DNA of 64,000 nucleotides from Pseudomonas sp. TH15 (GCF_016651105.1 NZ_JAEKEL010000001.1:2718001-2782000); one strand, 5' to 3'; counted from the stretch's first letter, positions 28,926-37,878 are shown. Program-made: numbers and translations. The notes: generated from the letters alone by a model not told the origin.

Positions 28926-29021
28926 GCCTTCGCGGGCAAGCCTCGCTCCTACAGGTTTGTGGTGGTACACGATCACGTGCTCACCCCATAACCTGTAGGA
29001 GCGAGGCTTGCCCGCGAAGGG
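28926..29021. repeat. REP-like inverted pair, CTTCGCGGGCAAGCCTCGCT family
   Basis: The arms CTTCGCGGGCAAGCCTCGCT and AGCGAGGCTTGCCCGCGAAG are perfect complements flanking ~55 bp. Lies between the converging metallophosphoesterase and HD-domain genes. Confidence 0.9.
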
Positions 29022-29043
29022 GACATCACAATCACCATTGATC

Positions 29044-29634
29044 TTAGGCCGGCGCGTGTTCTTCCATCGCAGCCTTGTAAATCGAGTTCTTCGGATGCGC
29101 AAACAACCGCTCCATCATCGGTTCGAAGAAGCTCAGCGGTAAATTCTCGTACCCCGGATCAAACGCCGCGGCATCGTATTTGGCGCAGAACTCGATGGTC
29201 GCCTGGTACTGCGGATGCCCGCTGAATTGCTCGCGCAGATGCCGATCCATGCCCAGGTGATGGAAGAAGTAGTACCCCTGGAAAATCCCGTGCTTCTCCA
29301 CCATCCACAAATTTTCGGCGCTGACGAACGGCCTGAGAATTGCCGCCGCAATGTCCGGGTGATTGTAGGAACCCAGGGTGTCGCCGATGTCGTGGAGCAG
29401 GGCGCAGATTACGTATTCTTCGTCGCGGCCATCGCGAAAGGCGCGGGTGGCGGTTTGCAGGGAATGGGTCAGGCGATCCACCGGGAAGCCGCCAAAGTCA
29501 CCCTCCAGCAGTTTCAGATGCGCCACAATCCGTGTTGGCAATTGCCGCGCATAGGCACTGAAGTCTGCGGCAATGATTGCCCAGTCTTCCTGCGTGCCGT
29601 CCTTCATGTGGGTAAAGCGGGCGTTGGCGTTCAT
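29044..29634 (-). CDS. HD-domain metal-dependent phosphohydrolase-like protein
   Basis: 196 residues. HD-fold residues: H in RLTHSLQTATRA, the HD pair in ALLHDIGDTLGSYNHPD, and later EKHGIFQGYYFFHHLGMD with two further metal histidines. Relatives include small HD proteins resembling inositol-oxygenase-like diiron enzymes; the substrate is unknown. The ATG at 29634 aligns with an AAGAAG site; 27 upstream codons are open but unlikely to be coding. Confidence 0.88.
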   Translation of the reverse strand: MNANARFTHMKDGTQEDWAIIAADFSAYARQLPTRIVAHLKLLEGDFGGFPVDRLTHSLQTATRAFRDGRDEEYVICALLHDIGDTLGSYNHPDIAAAILRPFVSAENLWMVEKHGIFQGYYFFHHLGMDRHLREQFSGHPQYQATIEFCAKYDAAAFDPGYENLPLSFFEPMMERLFAHPKNSIYKAAMEEHAPA

Positions 29635-29731
29635 CGGCGATCTTCTTGTTTTTGACGAGTGATGTATCGAGTGTAGGACTTGGATCCACTGGCGCACTGG
29701 CTGCGCGGGACGCATTGCTGGCCCGTGAAGC

Positions 29732-30043
29732 CTAGAACGGCACGCGGCCCAGGATCATGTCGCGGTACATGACGAAATCGCCGAGCAGGCTGTAAAGCGG
29801 ATGCTGGAAGGTTGCAGGACGATTCTTCTCGAAGAAGAAATGCCCGACCCAGGCGAAGCTGTAACCGGCCAGCGGCAGGGCAATGAGCAGCGGCCACGCG
29901 CCTTTGCCGATGGTCAGCGCCAAAATGAAAATAACCAGGGAGGTGCCGACAAAGTGCAATCGTCGGCAAGTACTGTTGCTGTGTTCGCTCAGGTAATACG
30001 GGTAAAACTCAGCGAAGCTGTTGAAACGCTTTATGTTTTCCAC
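29732..30043 (-). CDS. DUF962 / Mpo1-like membrane protein
   Basis: 103 residues if the GTG at 30043 is used, giving ENIKRFNSFAEFYPYYLSEH, the usual family start. The ATG at 30124 has no ribosome site. Two or three hydrophobic segments are seen (FVGTSLVIFILALTIG, LLIALPLAGYSFAWVGHFFF), followed by EKNRPATFQHPLYSLLGDF, the conserved DUF962 motif. The yeast relative Mpo1 is an Fe-dependent 2-hydroxy-fatty-acid dioxygenase; its His residues (HS, HF, H-P) are partly present here, but activity is inferred only. Confidence 0.85.
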   Translation of the reverse strand: MENIKRFNSFAEFYPYYLSEHSNSTCRRLHFVGTSLVIFILALTIGKGAWPLLIALPLAGYSFAWVGHFFFEKNRPATFQHPLYSLLGDFVMYRDMILGRVPF

Positions 30044-30203
30044 GACTGCGATCTCTGTGGTTATTGTTCTGACGGCAAGTTGTTCTGCGGGTAGCCTATT
30101 TGAGTCTAGAGTGATCAATGGCATCAGCCAGTGACAATAGGCGCCACTTTAGTATCCTTCGCAAATTAGCCGCGTCAGACGGCTCATAAAGTAAGTAAAC
30201 GCC

Positions 30204-31265
30204 ATGAGCGAACGAACGACTTCTGCAAGTTGGGCGATGGGGATTGTCAAAGCACTGGAGATGGACGGCCTGGATTGCCGGGTTCTGTTCAAGCAACTGG
30301 GGCTTGATTACGCCTCGTTGGATGATCCGGATGCGCGCTTCCCGCAAGACTCCATGACGCGGCTGTGGCAGCGCGCGGTCGAGCTGTCCGGCAACCCGGC
30401 GATCGGCCTGAACATGGGCAAAGTGGTGCGACCGGCGTCCTTTCATGTGGCGGGTTACGCGTTGATGTCCAGTCAGACCCTGGCCGAGGGCTTTCAACGC
30501 CTGGTGCGTTATCAGCGGATCATTGCTGAAAGCGCCGACCTGAGTTTCCGCTTGCTCGACGAGGGATACGCACTGATTCTGACGGTCCATGGCGACCACC
30601 TGCCGCCGACCCGGCAAAGCGCCGAAGCGTCACTGGCCTGCGCGCTGGGCCTGTGCGGTTGGCTGACCGGGCGCACCCTGCAACCGCGCAAGGTGTTGGT
30701 GCAGGGAGATGAGCCCGCCGACCTCGAACCCTATAAACAAGCCTTCCACGCGCCGTTGGTGTTCAACGCACCTTACGATGCGCTGATCTTCGAGCGCGCC
30801 GACATGGAGGCGCCGCTGCCCACCGCCAACGAGGCCATGGCGCTGCTGCATGACCGGTTTGCCGGCGAGTACCTGGCGCGATTTTCCGAAAGCCGCGTGA
30901 CCCACAAGGCCCGGCAGGTACTCTGCCGTTTGCTGCCCCAGGGCGAACCCAAACGCGATACGGTGGCGCAGACCCTGCACCTGTCGCAGCGCACCTTGCA
31001 GCGTCGCTTGCAGGAAGAAGGCACGAGTTTTCAGACATTGCTGGACGACACTCGACGGGAACTGGCCGAGCAATACCTGGCGCAGCCGAGCATGACGCTA
31101 CTGGAAATTGCCTACCTGTTGGGATTTGCCGACCCGAGCAACTTTTTCCGGGCCTTCCGCCGCTGGTTCGATGCCACCCCCGGTGAGTATCGGGCGCGTT
31201 TGCTGGACGCGCCCAACCAGGTCAGTGACGCCAAAACGCCGGAATGCACAGAACAAACACCGTAA
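30204..31265 (+). CDS. AraC-family regulator with arabinose-binding-type N-terminal domain
   Basis: 353 residues. The N-terminal domain is of the type seen in OruR/ArgR-like Pseudomonas activators (QDSMTRLWQRAVELSGNPAI, then GYALMSSQTLAEGFQRLVRY). The C-terminal HTH is QTLHLSQRTLQRRLQEEGTS and EIAYLLGFADPSNFFRAFRR. Effector unknown. Its 3' end overlaps the convergent trkH by 44 bp. Confidence 0.92.
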   Translation: MSERTTSASWAMGIVKALEMDGLDCRVLFKQLGLDYASLDDPDARFPQDSMTRLWQRAVELSGNPAIGLNMGKVVRPASFHVAGYALMSSQTLAEGFQRLVRYQRIIAESADLSFRLLDEGYALILTVHGDHLPPTRQSAEASLACALGLCGWLTGRTLQPRKVLVQGDEPADLEPYKQAFHAPLVFNAPYDALIFERADMEAPLPTANEAMALLHDRFAGEYLARFSESRVTHKARQVLCRLLPQGEPKRDTVAQTLHLSQRTLQRRLQEEGTSFQTLLDDTRRELAEQYLAQPSMTLLEIAYLLGFADPSNFFRAFRRWFDATPGEYRARLLDAPNQVSDAKTPECTEQTP

Positions 31266-32676
31266 TGATCTCCAGCCGGCCCAGCAGCATGCCTAACGAC
31301 AGAATCCACTTGGCGGCATCCGGCAGGGTCGCGAAGTTGCCCGCCGGGCCAATGGTCTCGCCCAGCCCCGGGCCGACGCCGGAAACAGTACTTGCCGCGC
31401 CGGTCAGTGCGGTCATCCAGTCCAGCCCCAACAGCGACAGCATCAGCGCGATCACGCAGATGGTGATGGCAAAGAAGAACGAAAATGTCAGGATCGACCT
31501 TACGATTTCTTCGTCGAGCCGGTGACCGTTGTACTTTTGCTTGATCACCGCGCGCGGGTGAATCAATTGATTCAGGTTGGCCTTGAGCAGGATGTAGGCG
31601 ACCTGGAAGCGAAATATCTTGATCCCGCCCGCCGTCGAGCCTGAACACCCGCCGACAAAGCCCAGATAAAAGAACAGCATCAGCGAGAAATTTCCCCAGA
31701 TGCTGTAGTCCCCCAGCGCAAAACCCGTGGTGGTGACCACCGAAGTCACGTTCACGGCCACGTGGCGCAATGCGTCGAACCATTGCAGGTCGGTGGTCCA
31801 CCAGTACCAAGTGCCGAGCACCAGCCAGGTCACCAGCAACATGCCGAGCAAGCCTTGAACCTGTTGATCCCGGATCAAGGCTTTACGATTGCCGCGCAAC
31901 GTCGCCACGTACAGGGTGAACGGCAGGCTGCCGAGAATCATGACCACCACCGCCACCCAGTGCACCGCCGGTTGTTTCCAATGGGCCAGGGACTCGTCGG
32001 AGGTGGAGAAACCGCCGGTGGAAATCGCCGACATGGCGTGGTTGATCGCATCGAACAGGTTCATCCCGGCCCACCAGAACGCCAAGCTGCCGACAATGGT
32101 GATGCCGACGTAGGCCGCCACGATCAAGCGCGCCACCATGTGTGAGCGGGGCATGACTTTTTCGGAACGGTCCGAGGACTCGGTCTGGAACAGCCGCATT
32201 CCGCCGATGCGCAGCAAGGGCAAAATCGCTACCGCCATGCCGATAAAGCCGATACCGCCGAGCCAGTGCAGCAATGAGCGCCATATCAGGATGCCGGGGG
32301 ACATGGTGTCCAGGCCGCTAAGCACCGTGGAGCCAGTGGCGGTGATGCCCGACATGCTTTCGAAGAACGAGTCGGTGTAACTGATGTGCTGGGTCAGCAG
32401 GAACGGCAGCGCGGCGAAAATGCACACCACCAGCCAACTGCTGACGGTCAGCAGGTACATGTCACGGGGGCGCAGGTGTATGTGTTCGGGGCGACCGGGA
32501 ATGACCAGGGCCAGGCCGGCGACGAAGGTGATCATGCTGGCCCAGAGGAACGATGGCAGATCGCTGGTGCGGTCGAAAATCACCAGGGTGGCCATGGGTA
32601 CGACCATGGCGATGGCCAGGGTAATCAGGAAGATGCCGATGATGAAACCAATGATCCGTAAGGTCGGCAACGCCAT
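31222..32676 (-). CDS. trkH: Trk potassium-uptake transmembrane subunit TrkH
   Basis: 484 residues. K+-conducting subunit working with TrkA. Four pore-type repeats are visible, with selectivity glycines in SGITATGSTVL, AISTGGFSTSD, VTTTGFALGD and STVSGVGPGL, plus FVGGCSGSTAGGIK. The start at 32676 (MALPTLRIIGF) is chosen over the open frame from 32778, which crosses the promoter of the divergent nitroreductase gene. Confidence 0.96.
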   Translation of the reverse strand: MALPTLRIIGFIIGIFLITLAIAMVVPMATLVIFDRTSDLPSFLWASMITFVAGLALVIPGRPEHIHLRPRDMYLLTVSSWLVVCIFAALPFLLTQHISYTDSFFESMSGITATGSTVLSGLDTMSPGILIWRSLLHWLGGIGFIGMAVAILPLLRIGGMRLFQTESSDRSEKVMPRSHMVARLIVAAYVGITIVGSLAFWWAGMNLFDAINHAMSAISTGGFSTSDESLAHWKQPAVHWVAVVVMILGSLPFTLYVATLRGNRKALIRDQQVQGLLGMLLVTWLVLGTWYWWTTDLQWFDALRHVAVNVTSVVTTTGFALGDYSIWGNFSLMLFFYLGFVGGCSGSTAGGIKIFRFQVAYILLKANLNQLIHPRAVIKQKYNGHRLDEEIVRSILTFSFFFAITICVIALMLSLLGLDWMTALTGAASTVSGVGPGLGETIGPAGNFATLPDAAKWILSLGMLLGRLEIITVFVLCIPAFWRH

Positions 32677-32797
32677 GAAGTCTGCTCGGGCTGAAAGTGA
32701 GGAGGGCGCCATTCTACCTGCGAGGTCTGCCATGTAAACCGGCAGTCCGGAGCGCTTCTGGCTAGAATAGCCAAACATTTTTTACAGGAGGTGGCCG

Positions 32798-33364
32798 ATG
32801 CAGGCTCTCGACGCTTTGCTCAACCGTGTTTCCGTTCCACGACTGCTGGACCCAGCGCCGACTGCCGAGCAACGGGAAGTGCTGTTCGCTGCCGCGATGC
32901 GCGCGCCGGACCACGGCCATTTGCAGCCTTGGCGCTTCCTGACAGTCGAAGGTGCGGCTCGCGAGCAAATGGGCGAGTTGCTCGCCGAAGCGGCGAAGCT
33001 GCAGGACAGCGATGCGGCTGAGGCGGCGCTGGACAAGGCGCGCAACGGTCCGCTGCGGGCACCGCTGGTGGTCGTGGTGATTGCGCGGGTGCAGGATCAC
33101 GTCAAATACCCGAAGTCGGAACAATTGCTGGCGGCGGGTTGTGCCGCTCACGGGATTTTGTTGGCGGCTTATGCCCAAGGCATTGGTGCGGTGTGGCGCA
33201 CTGGTGAACTGGCGTATTCGGCGCATGTCGCCAAAGGCCTGGGACTGGCGGAGGGTGAAGAAGTGATTGCGTTCCTCTACCTCGGGACACCGCAGAAAGA
33301 GCCGCGGGTTGCCGAGAAAGTTGACCTCGCTGAATTTGTCAGCGCCTGGCCCGACAAGGCCTGA
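32798..33364 (+). CDS. Nitroreductase-family flavoprotein, YdjA-like
   Basis: 188 residues. Short FMN-dependent NAD(P)H oxidoreductase. FMN-binding N-terminus RVSVPRLLDPAPTAEQRE, then AAMRAPDHGHLQPWRFL (typical RxxPDH...QPW motif), GIGAVWRTG and FLYLGTP. A strong AGGAGG ribosome site lies 8 nt before ATG 32798. The physiological substrate of this family is unclear. Confidence 0.93.
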   Translation: MQALDALLNRVSVPRLLDPAPTAEQREVLFAAAMRAPDHGHLQPWRFLTVEGAAREQMGELLAEAAKLQDSDAAEAALDKARNGPLRAPLVVVVIARVQDHVKYPKSEQLLAAGCAAHGILLAAYAQGIGAVWRTGELAYSAHVAKGLGLAEGEEVIAFLYLGTPQKEPRVAEKVDLAEFVSAWPDKA

Positions 33365-33377
33365 AGACACTGATCTA

Positions 33378-33470
33378 ATGTGGGAGCGGGCTTGCTCGCG
33401 AAAGCGGTAGGTCAGGCACTGCGATGTTGAATGTGCCTGAGTCATCGCGAGCAAGCTCACTCCCACAGGG
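33378..33470. repeat. REP-like inverted pair, TGTGGGAGC family
   Basis: ATGTGGGAGCGGGCTTGCTC and the inverse CGAGCAAGCTCACTCCCACA, around ~45 bp. Between the converging nitroreductase and sensor-kinase genes. Confidence 0.9.
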
Positions 33471-33472
33471 GA

Positions 33473-34813
33473 TTAAGGTTGGACCAAAGCCCCCGGCACC
33501 AACGGCAATTCCAGGCTGGCAATAAACCCGCCCTCCGGGTGATTGGCCAACACCAGGCTCCCGCCATGTCGTTCCGCCGCACGTCGGGCAATGGCCAGCC
33601 CCAGGCCATGTCCGGCCGTTGTCTGACCCGGCGCTCGGTAGAACGGTTCGCCCAACAGGTTCAAGTGCGCGGCCTCGACCCCCGGGCCGTGGTCACGCAC
33701 GCTGACCACCATCCGCTCGCCCTGACGCGAGGCCTGCATTTCAATCGGTTGGCCCACCGGGTTAAAGCGCTGGGCATTGCGCAGCAGGTTGTCCACGGCG
33801 CGTTCGATCATGGTTGGCCAGCCTTTGAGGCTTAGCTGCGACTCGGCGTCCAAGCGCACGGTCTGTTCCGGGAAGCCCAGTTGCGCATCCTTTTGCAGGG
33901 TATGAAGCAAGACGTTGAGATCCACATCTTCGGCGCTGGCGTTATCCGCATCGACCCGAGCCAACACCAGGATTTCGCTGATCAAGGCTTCCAACCGGTC
34001 GCATTCGCGGGTCAGGCGTGGCCAGAGTTTTTCCCGCTCTTCAGGGTTGGCGCGTTCAGCCAGGGCCAAGGCAATACGTAATCGGGCCAGGGGCGAACGC
34101 AGTTCGTGGGACACGTCACGCAGCAGTTGCCGCTGGCTGCCGATCAGGCTTTGCAGGCGCGCACCCATGCGGTTGAAGTCGTTGGCCAGCACACCAAACT
34201 CATCGCGTCGGTTGGCCAGTTTGACCAGGCTGTTCTGCTGATAGGTGGTTTGCCCCAGATCATGCACCGCGCCGCGCAAACGGTTGAGCGGGCGGGTGAT
34301 CGAGAGCGTCACCAACAGGCTGAACAAGGTCAGTACCACCAGCGCAATACCCAGCGCACTCAACGGCCAGAGCAGGCTTTCGCGGTGCCATGAGTCCAGT
34401 TCCGGATGCGGGATGCGGTAGATCAGCAGGTAAGTGTTGCCGGTTTTTTCGCTGGTGTACTCCGCGGTCAGGCGACGCCACGGCAGGCGGCGATCATCAT
34501 CGTTCTGCCGAGCTTCAAACGCTGCGGCCCGACGTGGGAAAGTGCCGCGCACCACAGGGTCGCCGCTCTCGTTGAGTACCTGAACGTCGATGTGATACTG
34601 GCGTTTGCGTTGTTCCAGGATGGCCTGTGCAGCGTCTTCGCCCTGGGCTTCGTAAGTTTGCGTCCACTCTTCGGCCAGGGTGTTGAGGCCCGGGTGGCGG
34701 CTGAGAATCCACGCGTCCTGGTTGAGCATGTGCCCCAGCAATAGGGAGAGCCCTGCAACCAGAGCGATGGCCAGCCAGAAGCTGGCCAGAATACGCCAGA
34801 ACAATGAGCGCAC
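33473..34813 (-). CDS. cpxS: CpxA/CpxS-like envelope-stress sensor histidine kinase
   Basis: 446 residues, inner membrane. TM1 (~7-27), a periplasmic sensor ~130 residues long, TM2 (~150-172), then HAMP (SITRPLNRLRGAVHDL). HisKA box DVSHELRSPLARLRIAL carries the phospho-accepting His. ATPase boxes: NLLRNAQRFN (N), DHGPGV (G1), TAGHGLGLAIARR (G2). It is downstream of spy and cpxR on the same strand; order and content resemble PA3204-PA3206 as I recall them. A REP element and a hairpin separate it from spy, so its expression may be lower or need read-through. Confidence 0.9.
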   Translation of the reverse strand: MRSLFWRILASFWLAIALVAGLSLLLGHMLNQDAWILSRHPGLNTLAEEWTQTYEAQGEDAAQAILEQRKRQYHIDVQVLNESGDPVVRGTFPRRAAAFEARQNDDDRRLPWRRLTAEYTSEKTGNTYLLIYRIPHPELDSWHRESLLWPLSALGIALVVLTLFSLLVTLSITRPLNRLRGAVHDLGQTTYQQNSLVKLANRRDEFGVLANDFNRMGARLQSLIGSQRQLLRDVSHELRSPLARLRIALALAERANPEEREKLWPRLTRECDRLEALISEILVLARVDADNASAEDVDLNVLLHTLQKDAQLGFPEQTVRLDAESQLSLKGWPTMIERAVDNLLRNAQRFNPVGQPIEMQASRQGERMVVSVRDHGPGVEAAHLNLLGEPFYRAPGQTTAGHGLGLAIARRAAERHGGSLVLANHPEGGFIASLELPLVPGALVQP

Positions 34814-34856
34814 AGTAAATCCTCAATCAAACATAAAAGCCCATGTTGGATGCGGC

Positions 34857-34992
34857 TCCTGTGGCGAGGGGATTTATCCCCGCTGGGTCGCGCAGCGACC
34901 CCAAAACCTGCGATTGAGAAACATCAGAAATATCGCATGCAATGATTTGGCGACTGCTCCGCAGCCGAACGGGGATAAATCCCCTCGCCACA
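34857..34992. repeat. REP-like inverted pair, TGTGGCGAGGGGATTTATCC family
   Basis: TGTGGCGAGGGGATTTATCC and its exact complement at 34973-34992, with a smaller internal inverted repeat. A second copy of this family is at 57728-57865. Confidence 0.88.
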
Positions 34993-34998
34993 AAGGCA

Positions 34999-35024
34999 AA
35001 CCCGACGGCGTTGGCCGTCGGGTT
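34999..35024 (-). terminator. Hairpin (candidate attenuator) after spy
   Basis: AACCCGACGG and CCGTCGGGTT pair across a 6-nt loop right after the spy stop at 35038. The following T-run on the minus strand is weak, so partial rather than full termination before the kinase gene is plausible. Confidence 0.6.
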
Positions 35025-35037
35025 CGGGGTTACTGCA

Positions 35038-35487
35038 TTATTGCGCTTTTTGTGGCTGTTGCGCTTTCCAGGCCTTGAATTCGGCCCACTCGGCACGACG
35101 CTCTGCCTGTTTTTTCTGGATCTCGTCGAATTTCTTCTGTTGATCCGGTTTCAGAATGGCGCGCACATCGGCTTCGGCTTTCTGATGTTTGGCAGTCATT
35201 TCATCTTTCATGGCTTTCTGGTCAGCCGGGGAGAGTTTCTCCAGGTATTTCTCGACCAGTTGCTTACGACCGTGCATTTGCTCGCCAATGATTTTGCGGA
35301 TCTGCTCACGCTGTTCGCGGCTCAGGTCCAGTTGGCTGTACGGACCTTTGCCGTGCATGCCGTGCATCTGACCGCCATGGTGCGAGCCGTCCATCGGCCC
35401 ACCCATCGGGCCGGTACCTTCAGGCATGGCCATGGCAACGGTCGGCAGAGCGGCAGCGAACATCAGAGCGATAAGAGTCTTGCGCAT
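35038..35487 (-). CDS. Spy/CpxP-family periplasmic protein
   Basis: 149 residues. Signal peptide MRKTLIALMFAAALPTVAMA, then a His/Met/Gly-rich segment (GGQMHGMHGKG). Helical LTxxQ-type motifs follow: LDLSREQREQIRKI, LSPADQKAMKDEM, LKPDQQKKFDEI. CpxP/Spy proteins act as ATP-independent periplasmic chaperones and, in CpxP's case, restrain the sensor kinase. Its location between cpxR and the kinase and the CpxR box at 35570-35585 support a feedback role. The Met/His richness hints at metal sensing (inference). Confidence 0.92.
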   Translation of the reverse strand: MRKTLIALMFAAALPTVAMAMPEGTGPMGGPMDGSHHGGQMHGMHGKGPYSQLDLSREQREQIRKIIGEQMHGRKQLVEKYLEKLSPADQKAMKDEMTAKHQKAEADVRAILKPDQQKKFDEIQKKQAERRAEWAEFKAWKAQQPQKAQ

Positions 35488-35569
35488 GGTGAATCTCCTT
35501 GTCTCGTTCCCGGTACGTTCCGGATGAGTTCAGATTACGGAGATCAAGGTCAGCGGCGGTCAGCGGAGC

Positions 35570-35585
35570 GTAAAGCTTGGGTAAA
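35570..35585. promoter_or_regulatory. CpxR box upstream of spy
   Basis: GTAAAGCTTGGGTAAA: two GTAAA half-sites (35570-35574 and 35581-35585) with a 6-bp spacer. The published CpxR consensus is GTAAA repeated with a 4-8 bp (usually 5) gap. It lies 83 bp upstream of the spy start, in the cpxR-spy gap. Confidence 0.75.
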
Positions 35586-35684
35586 GACGATTTTCAGCGA
35601 ACCTGACAAATCTGCCACACCCGCCGACCATCACACGATGCCGACACGACTGTGCGCGGTCTGCGTAGGAGGATCGCGTTGCAA

Positions 35685-36362
35685 TTAGAGGCTGTAGTAA
35701 TAACCGCGGCTACGCAGGGCCACGATGCGCGGGCGACCGTCGGGGTGTGGGCCGATCTTTTTGCGCAGGTTGCTGACGTGCATGTCCAGGCTGCGGTCGT
35801 ACAGGGTCAGCTTGCGACCGAGGGCGATTTGCGCCAGTTCCTGTTTATCCAGGGGTTCGCCAGGTTGCTTGATCAGGGCTTCGAGCAGGCGACTTTCGGA
35901 GACGGTAAGGGTGAATTCCTGTTCATCGATGCTGACCACGCCGCGTTGCGGGCTGAAACACAGGTCGCCCAGTTCGAGCTGGCTGGACACTGCCGCCGGA
36001 TGACTGCGGCGCAATACCGCGCGCAGCCGGGCTGTCAGTTCCCGTGGGTCGCAGGGCTTGGCCAGGTAATCGTCGGCACCCAGTTCGAGGCCGAGGATGC
36101 GGTCCAGCGGTTCGCCGCGGGCCGAGAGCATCAGCACCGGCAAATCCGGGTGGTCGCTGCGCAACTGCTTGAGCAGTTCCAGGCCGCTGCCGTCAGGCAG
36201 CATCACGTCCAGCACCACGGCCGCCGGGGAGAATTCAGCCAGCGCACGGCGGGCACTCTGGCCATCGTGACAGGCACGGACCACGAAACCTTCCTGACTC
36301 AACCAACTGCTCAGGAGCTCGCACAGCTCCTGATCATCATCAATTAATAACAGCTCGCTCAT
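35685..36362 (-). CDS. cpxR: CpxR-like OmpR-family response regulator
   Basis: 225 residues. Receiver domain with acidic pair DDD (~8-10), phospho-acceptor Asp in VVLDVMLPDGSG, Lys in DYLAKPCDPREL. OmpR winged helix with VSESRLLEALIKQPGEPLDK, YDRSLDMHVSNLRKKIG and RSRGYYYSL. The start at 36362 is 8 bp after the stop of the coiled-coil protein, so those two genes are an operon. Likely autoregulated with spy and the kinase. Confidence 0.92.
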   Translation of the reverse strand: MSELLLIDDDQELCELLSSWLSQEGFVVRACHDGQSARRALAEFSPAAVVLDVMLPDGSGLELLKQLRSDHPDLPVLMLSARGEPLDRILGLELGADDYLAKPCDPRELTARLRAVLRRSHPAAVSSQLELGDLCFSPQRGVVSIDEQEFTLTVSESRLLEALIKQPGEPLDKQELAQIALGRKLTLYDRSLDMHVSNLRKKIGPHPDGRPRIVALRSRGYYYSL

Positions 36363-36369
36363 GACTCAC

Positions 36370-36783
36370 TCAATTTAGCCATTGCCGACGTTTTCGACTT
36401 GCCCCACTGGCAAAGATACCGCAGAGCAGAGCCAATAGCGCTACCCCGGCCCCGGTGACGAACCATTGCTGCTGGTCGGTCAGCAGACGCGGCAGCGGAC
36501 CGCTGGCCTGGGCTTCCTTGAGTTGCAGCTTCAAACGCTGGTTCTCTTGGCGCAACCGGCTCAACTGGGCGCTTTCACGCTCGCTATCGGCATTTTGCAG
36601 TTGTTTGCTCAGTTCTTCTCGCTGCTGCTCGCTTGCTTTCAAACGCTGCTGCAATTCGGTGATCTGGCTACCGGCGCTTAAGGACAACGGCGTGGAGTTG
36701 CCACCATTGGCAGCTTCTTCACCGTGCACGGGGGCCACGATCGACAACGTCACCAACATCAGACACAACGGACCCTTGCGCAT
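36370..36783 (-). CDS. Signal-peptide, coiled-coil, C-terminal anchor protein (YgiM-like without SH3)
   Basis: 137 residues. Signal peptide (MRKGPLCLMLVTLSIVAPVHG), a long coiled coil (ITELQQRLKASEQQREELSK onward), one C-terminal transmembrane helix (WFVTGAGVALLALLCGIFAS) and a basic tail. This matches the second half of YgiM-type SH3-and-anchor proteins, but no SH3 domain is visible. The start at 36783 begins with the signal peptide; 32 further codons upstream are open but unlikely to be coding. Co-oriented with cpxR, 8 bp apart. Confidence 0.82.
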   Translation of the reverse strand: MRKGPLCLMLVTLSIVAPVHGEEAANGGNSTPLSLSAGSQITELQQRLKASEQQREELSKQLQNADSERESAQLSRLRQENQRLKLQLKEAQASGPLPRLLTDQQQWFVTGAGVALLALLCGIFASGASRKRRQWLN

Positions 36784-36893
36784 CACGACTCCTGATTCCA
36801 ATCGAGTTATTGGGCAAGTTGTCGGCAGGCAAACGAGAATAATGAGCGATTGAGAGCGCGATGAACCGATAAGGTTCATCGCGAGGGAGGCTT

Positions 36894-37193
36894 TTAAGGC
36901 AGGACTTGCTTGAACGGCTTCACGGAAACGTTGGCGTAGACGCCTGCGGCGATGTACGGGTCGGCATCGGCCCAGGCTTGCGCGGCGCTCAGGGAATCGA
37001 ATTCGGCGACGATCAGGCTGCCGGTGAAACCCGCAGCGCCCGGATCATTGCTGTCGACGGCAGGGTTAGGGCCGGCCAGCACGATGCGGCCTTCGCCTTT
37101 AAGCACTTGCAGGCGCTCAAGGTGTGCCGGGCGTGCAGCGAGGCGGGCTTCCAGGGAGTTGGCGACGTCTGTAGCAACGATGGCGTAAAGCAT
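36894..37193 (-). CDS. YciI-family protein
   Basis: 99 residues, starting [15 protein letters not shown]. The YCII fold markers are the R-P-A-H-L-x-R-L motif, RIVLAGPNP and [20 protein letters not shown], which carry the His/Asp pair expected of this dehalogenase-like family. No substrate is known. Its start follows the yciB stop by a single base (TGA-C-ATG), so it is translationally coupled. Confidence 0.93.
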   Translation of the reverse strand: MLYAIVATDVANSLEARLAARPAHLERLQVLKGEGRIVLAGPNPAVDSNDPGAAGFTGSLIVAEFDSLSAAQAWADADPYIAAGVYANVSVKPFKQVLP

Positions 37194-37194
37194 G

Positions 37195-37791
37195 TCAGTC
37201 CTCGGTTTTTGGTGTTGTGGTATCGGCGTCATGCAGGTGGCGGGACAGGTAAATGCCCTGCGCGACCAGGAACAGCAGCGTCATGCCCAGGCTGCCGAAG
37301 ACCTTGAAGTCGACCCAGTAGTTCTGGAACGTGAACGCGACGAACAGGTTGGCGGCACCGCAGAACAGGAAAAAGCCGATCCAGGCGATGTTCAGACGGG
37401 TCCAGACCGCGTCCGGCAGGGTCAGCGCGTGGCCCATGATGCGTTTGATCAGCAGTTGGTCGCCGATGAAGTGGCTGCCAATGAAAGCCAGGGCGAACAG
37501 CCAGTTGACCACCGGGGCTTTCCATTTCAGGAAGGTTTCGCTGTGGAACGCCAGGGTCAGGCTACCGAAGACCAGGCAGGCTATGAGCGTCAGCCACTGG
37601 CTCTTCTCCAGCTTGCGCTGCTTGATGAAGAGCGTGCCGTAAACCACCAGGGAGCTGATGATCAGCATCGCGGTGGCACTGTAAATACCGCCTACAGTGA
37701 CCTCATGTCCGGCGATGTCGACGACCCGTGGATCGATTTTGAAGACGATGAAAAACAGCAGAAGCGGGATGAAGTCGATGAATTGTTTCAC
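37195..37791 (-). CDS. yciB: Septation protein A / intracellular septation protein YciB (IspZ)
   Basis: 198 residues with five to six transmembrane helices. The start is taken as GTG at 37791 because family members begin [15 protein letters not shown], although no strong ribosome site is seen. Other family motifs are [19 protein letters not shown] and [11 protein letters not shown]. Involved in envelope or septum integrity through division and elongation proteins in E. coli. First gene of the leftward set, divergent from the PHP gene. Confidence 0.93.
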   Translation of the reverse strand: MKQFIDFIPLLLFFIVFKIDPRVVDIAGHEVTVGGIYSATAMLIISSLVVYGTLFIKQRKLEKSQWLTLIACLVFGSLTLAFHSETFLKWKAPVVNWLFALAFIGSHFIGDQLLIKRIMGHALTLPDAVWTRLNIAWIGFFLFCGAANLFVAFTFQNYWVDFKVFGSLGMTLLFLVAQGIYLSRHLHDADTTTPKTED

Positions 37792-37878
37792 AGTGGCAGC
37801 CAGAAGCAGGATGTGTCGGCATAATAACAAACATATTGGCGCGCGATAGCGCCAGCTGATTTGAGGTTACAAAGCCCT

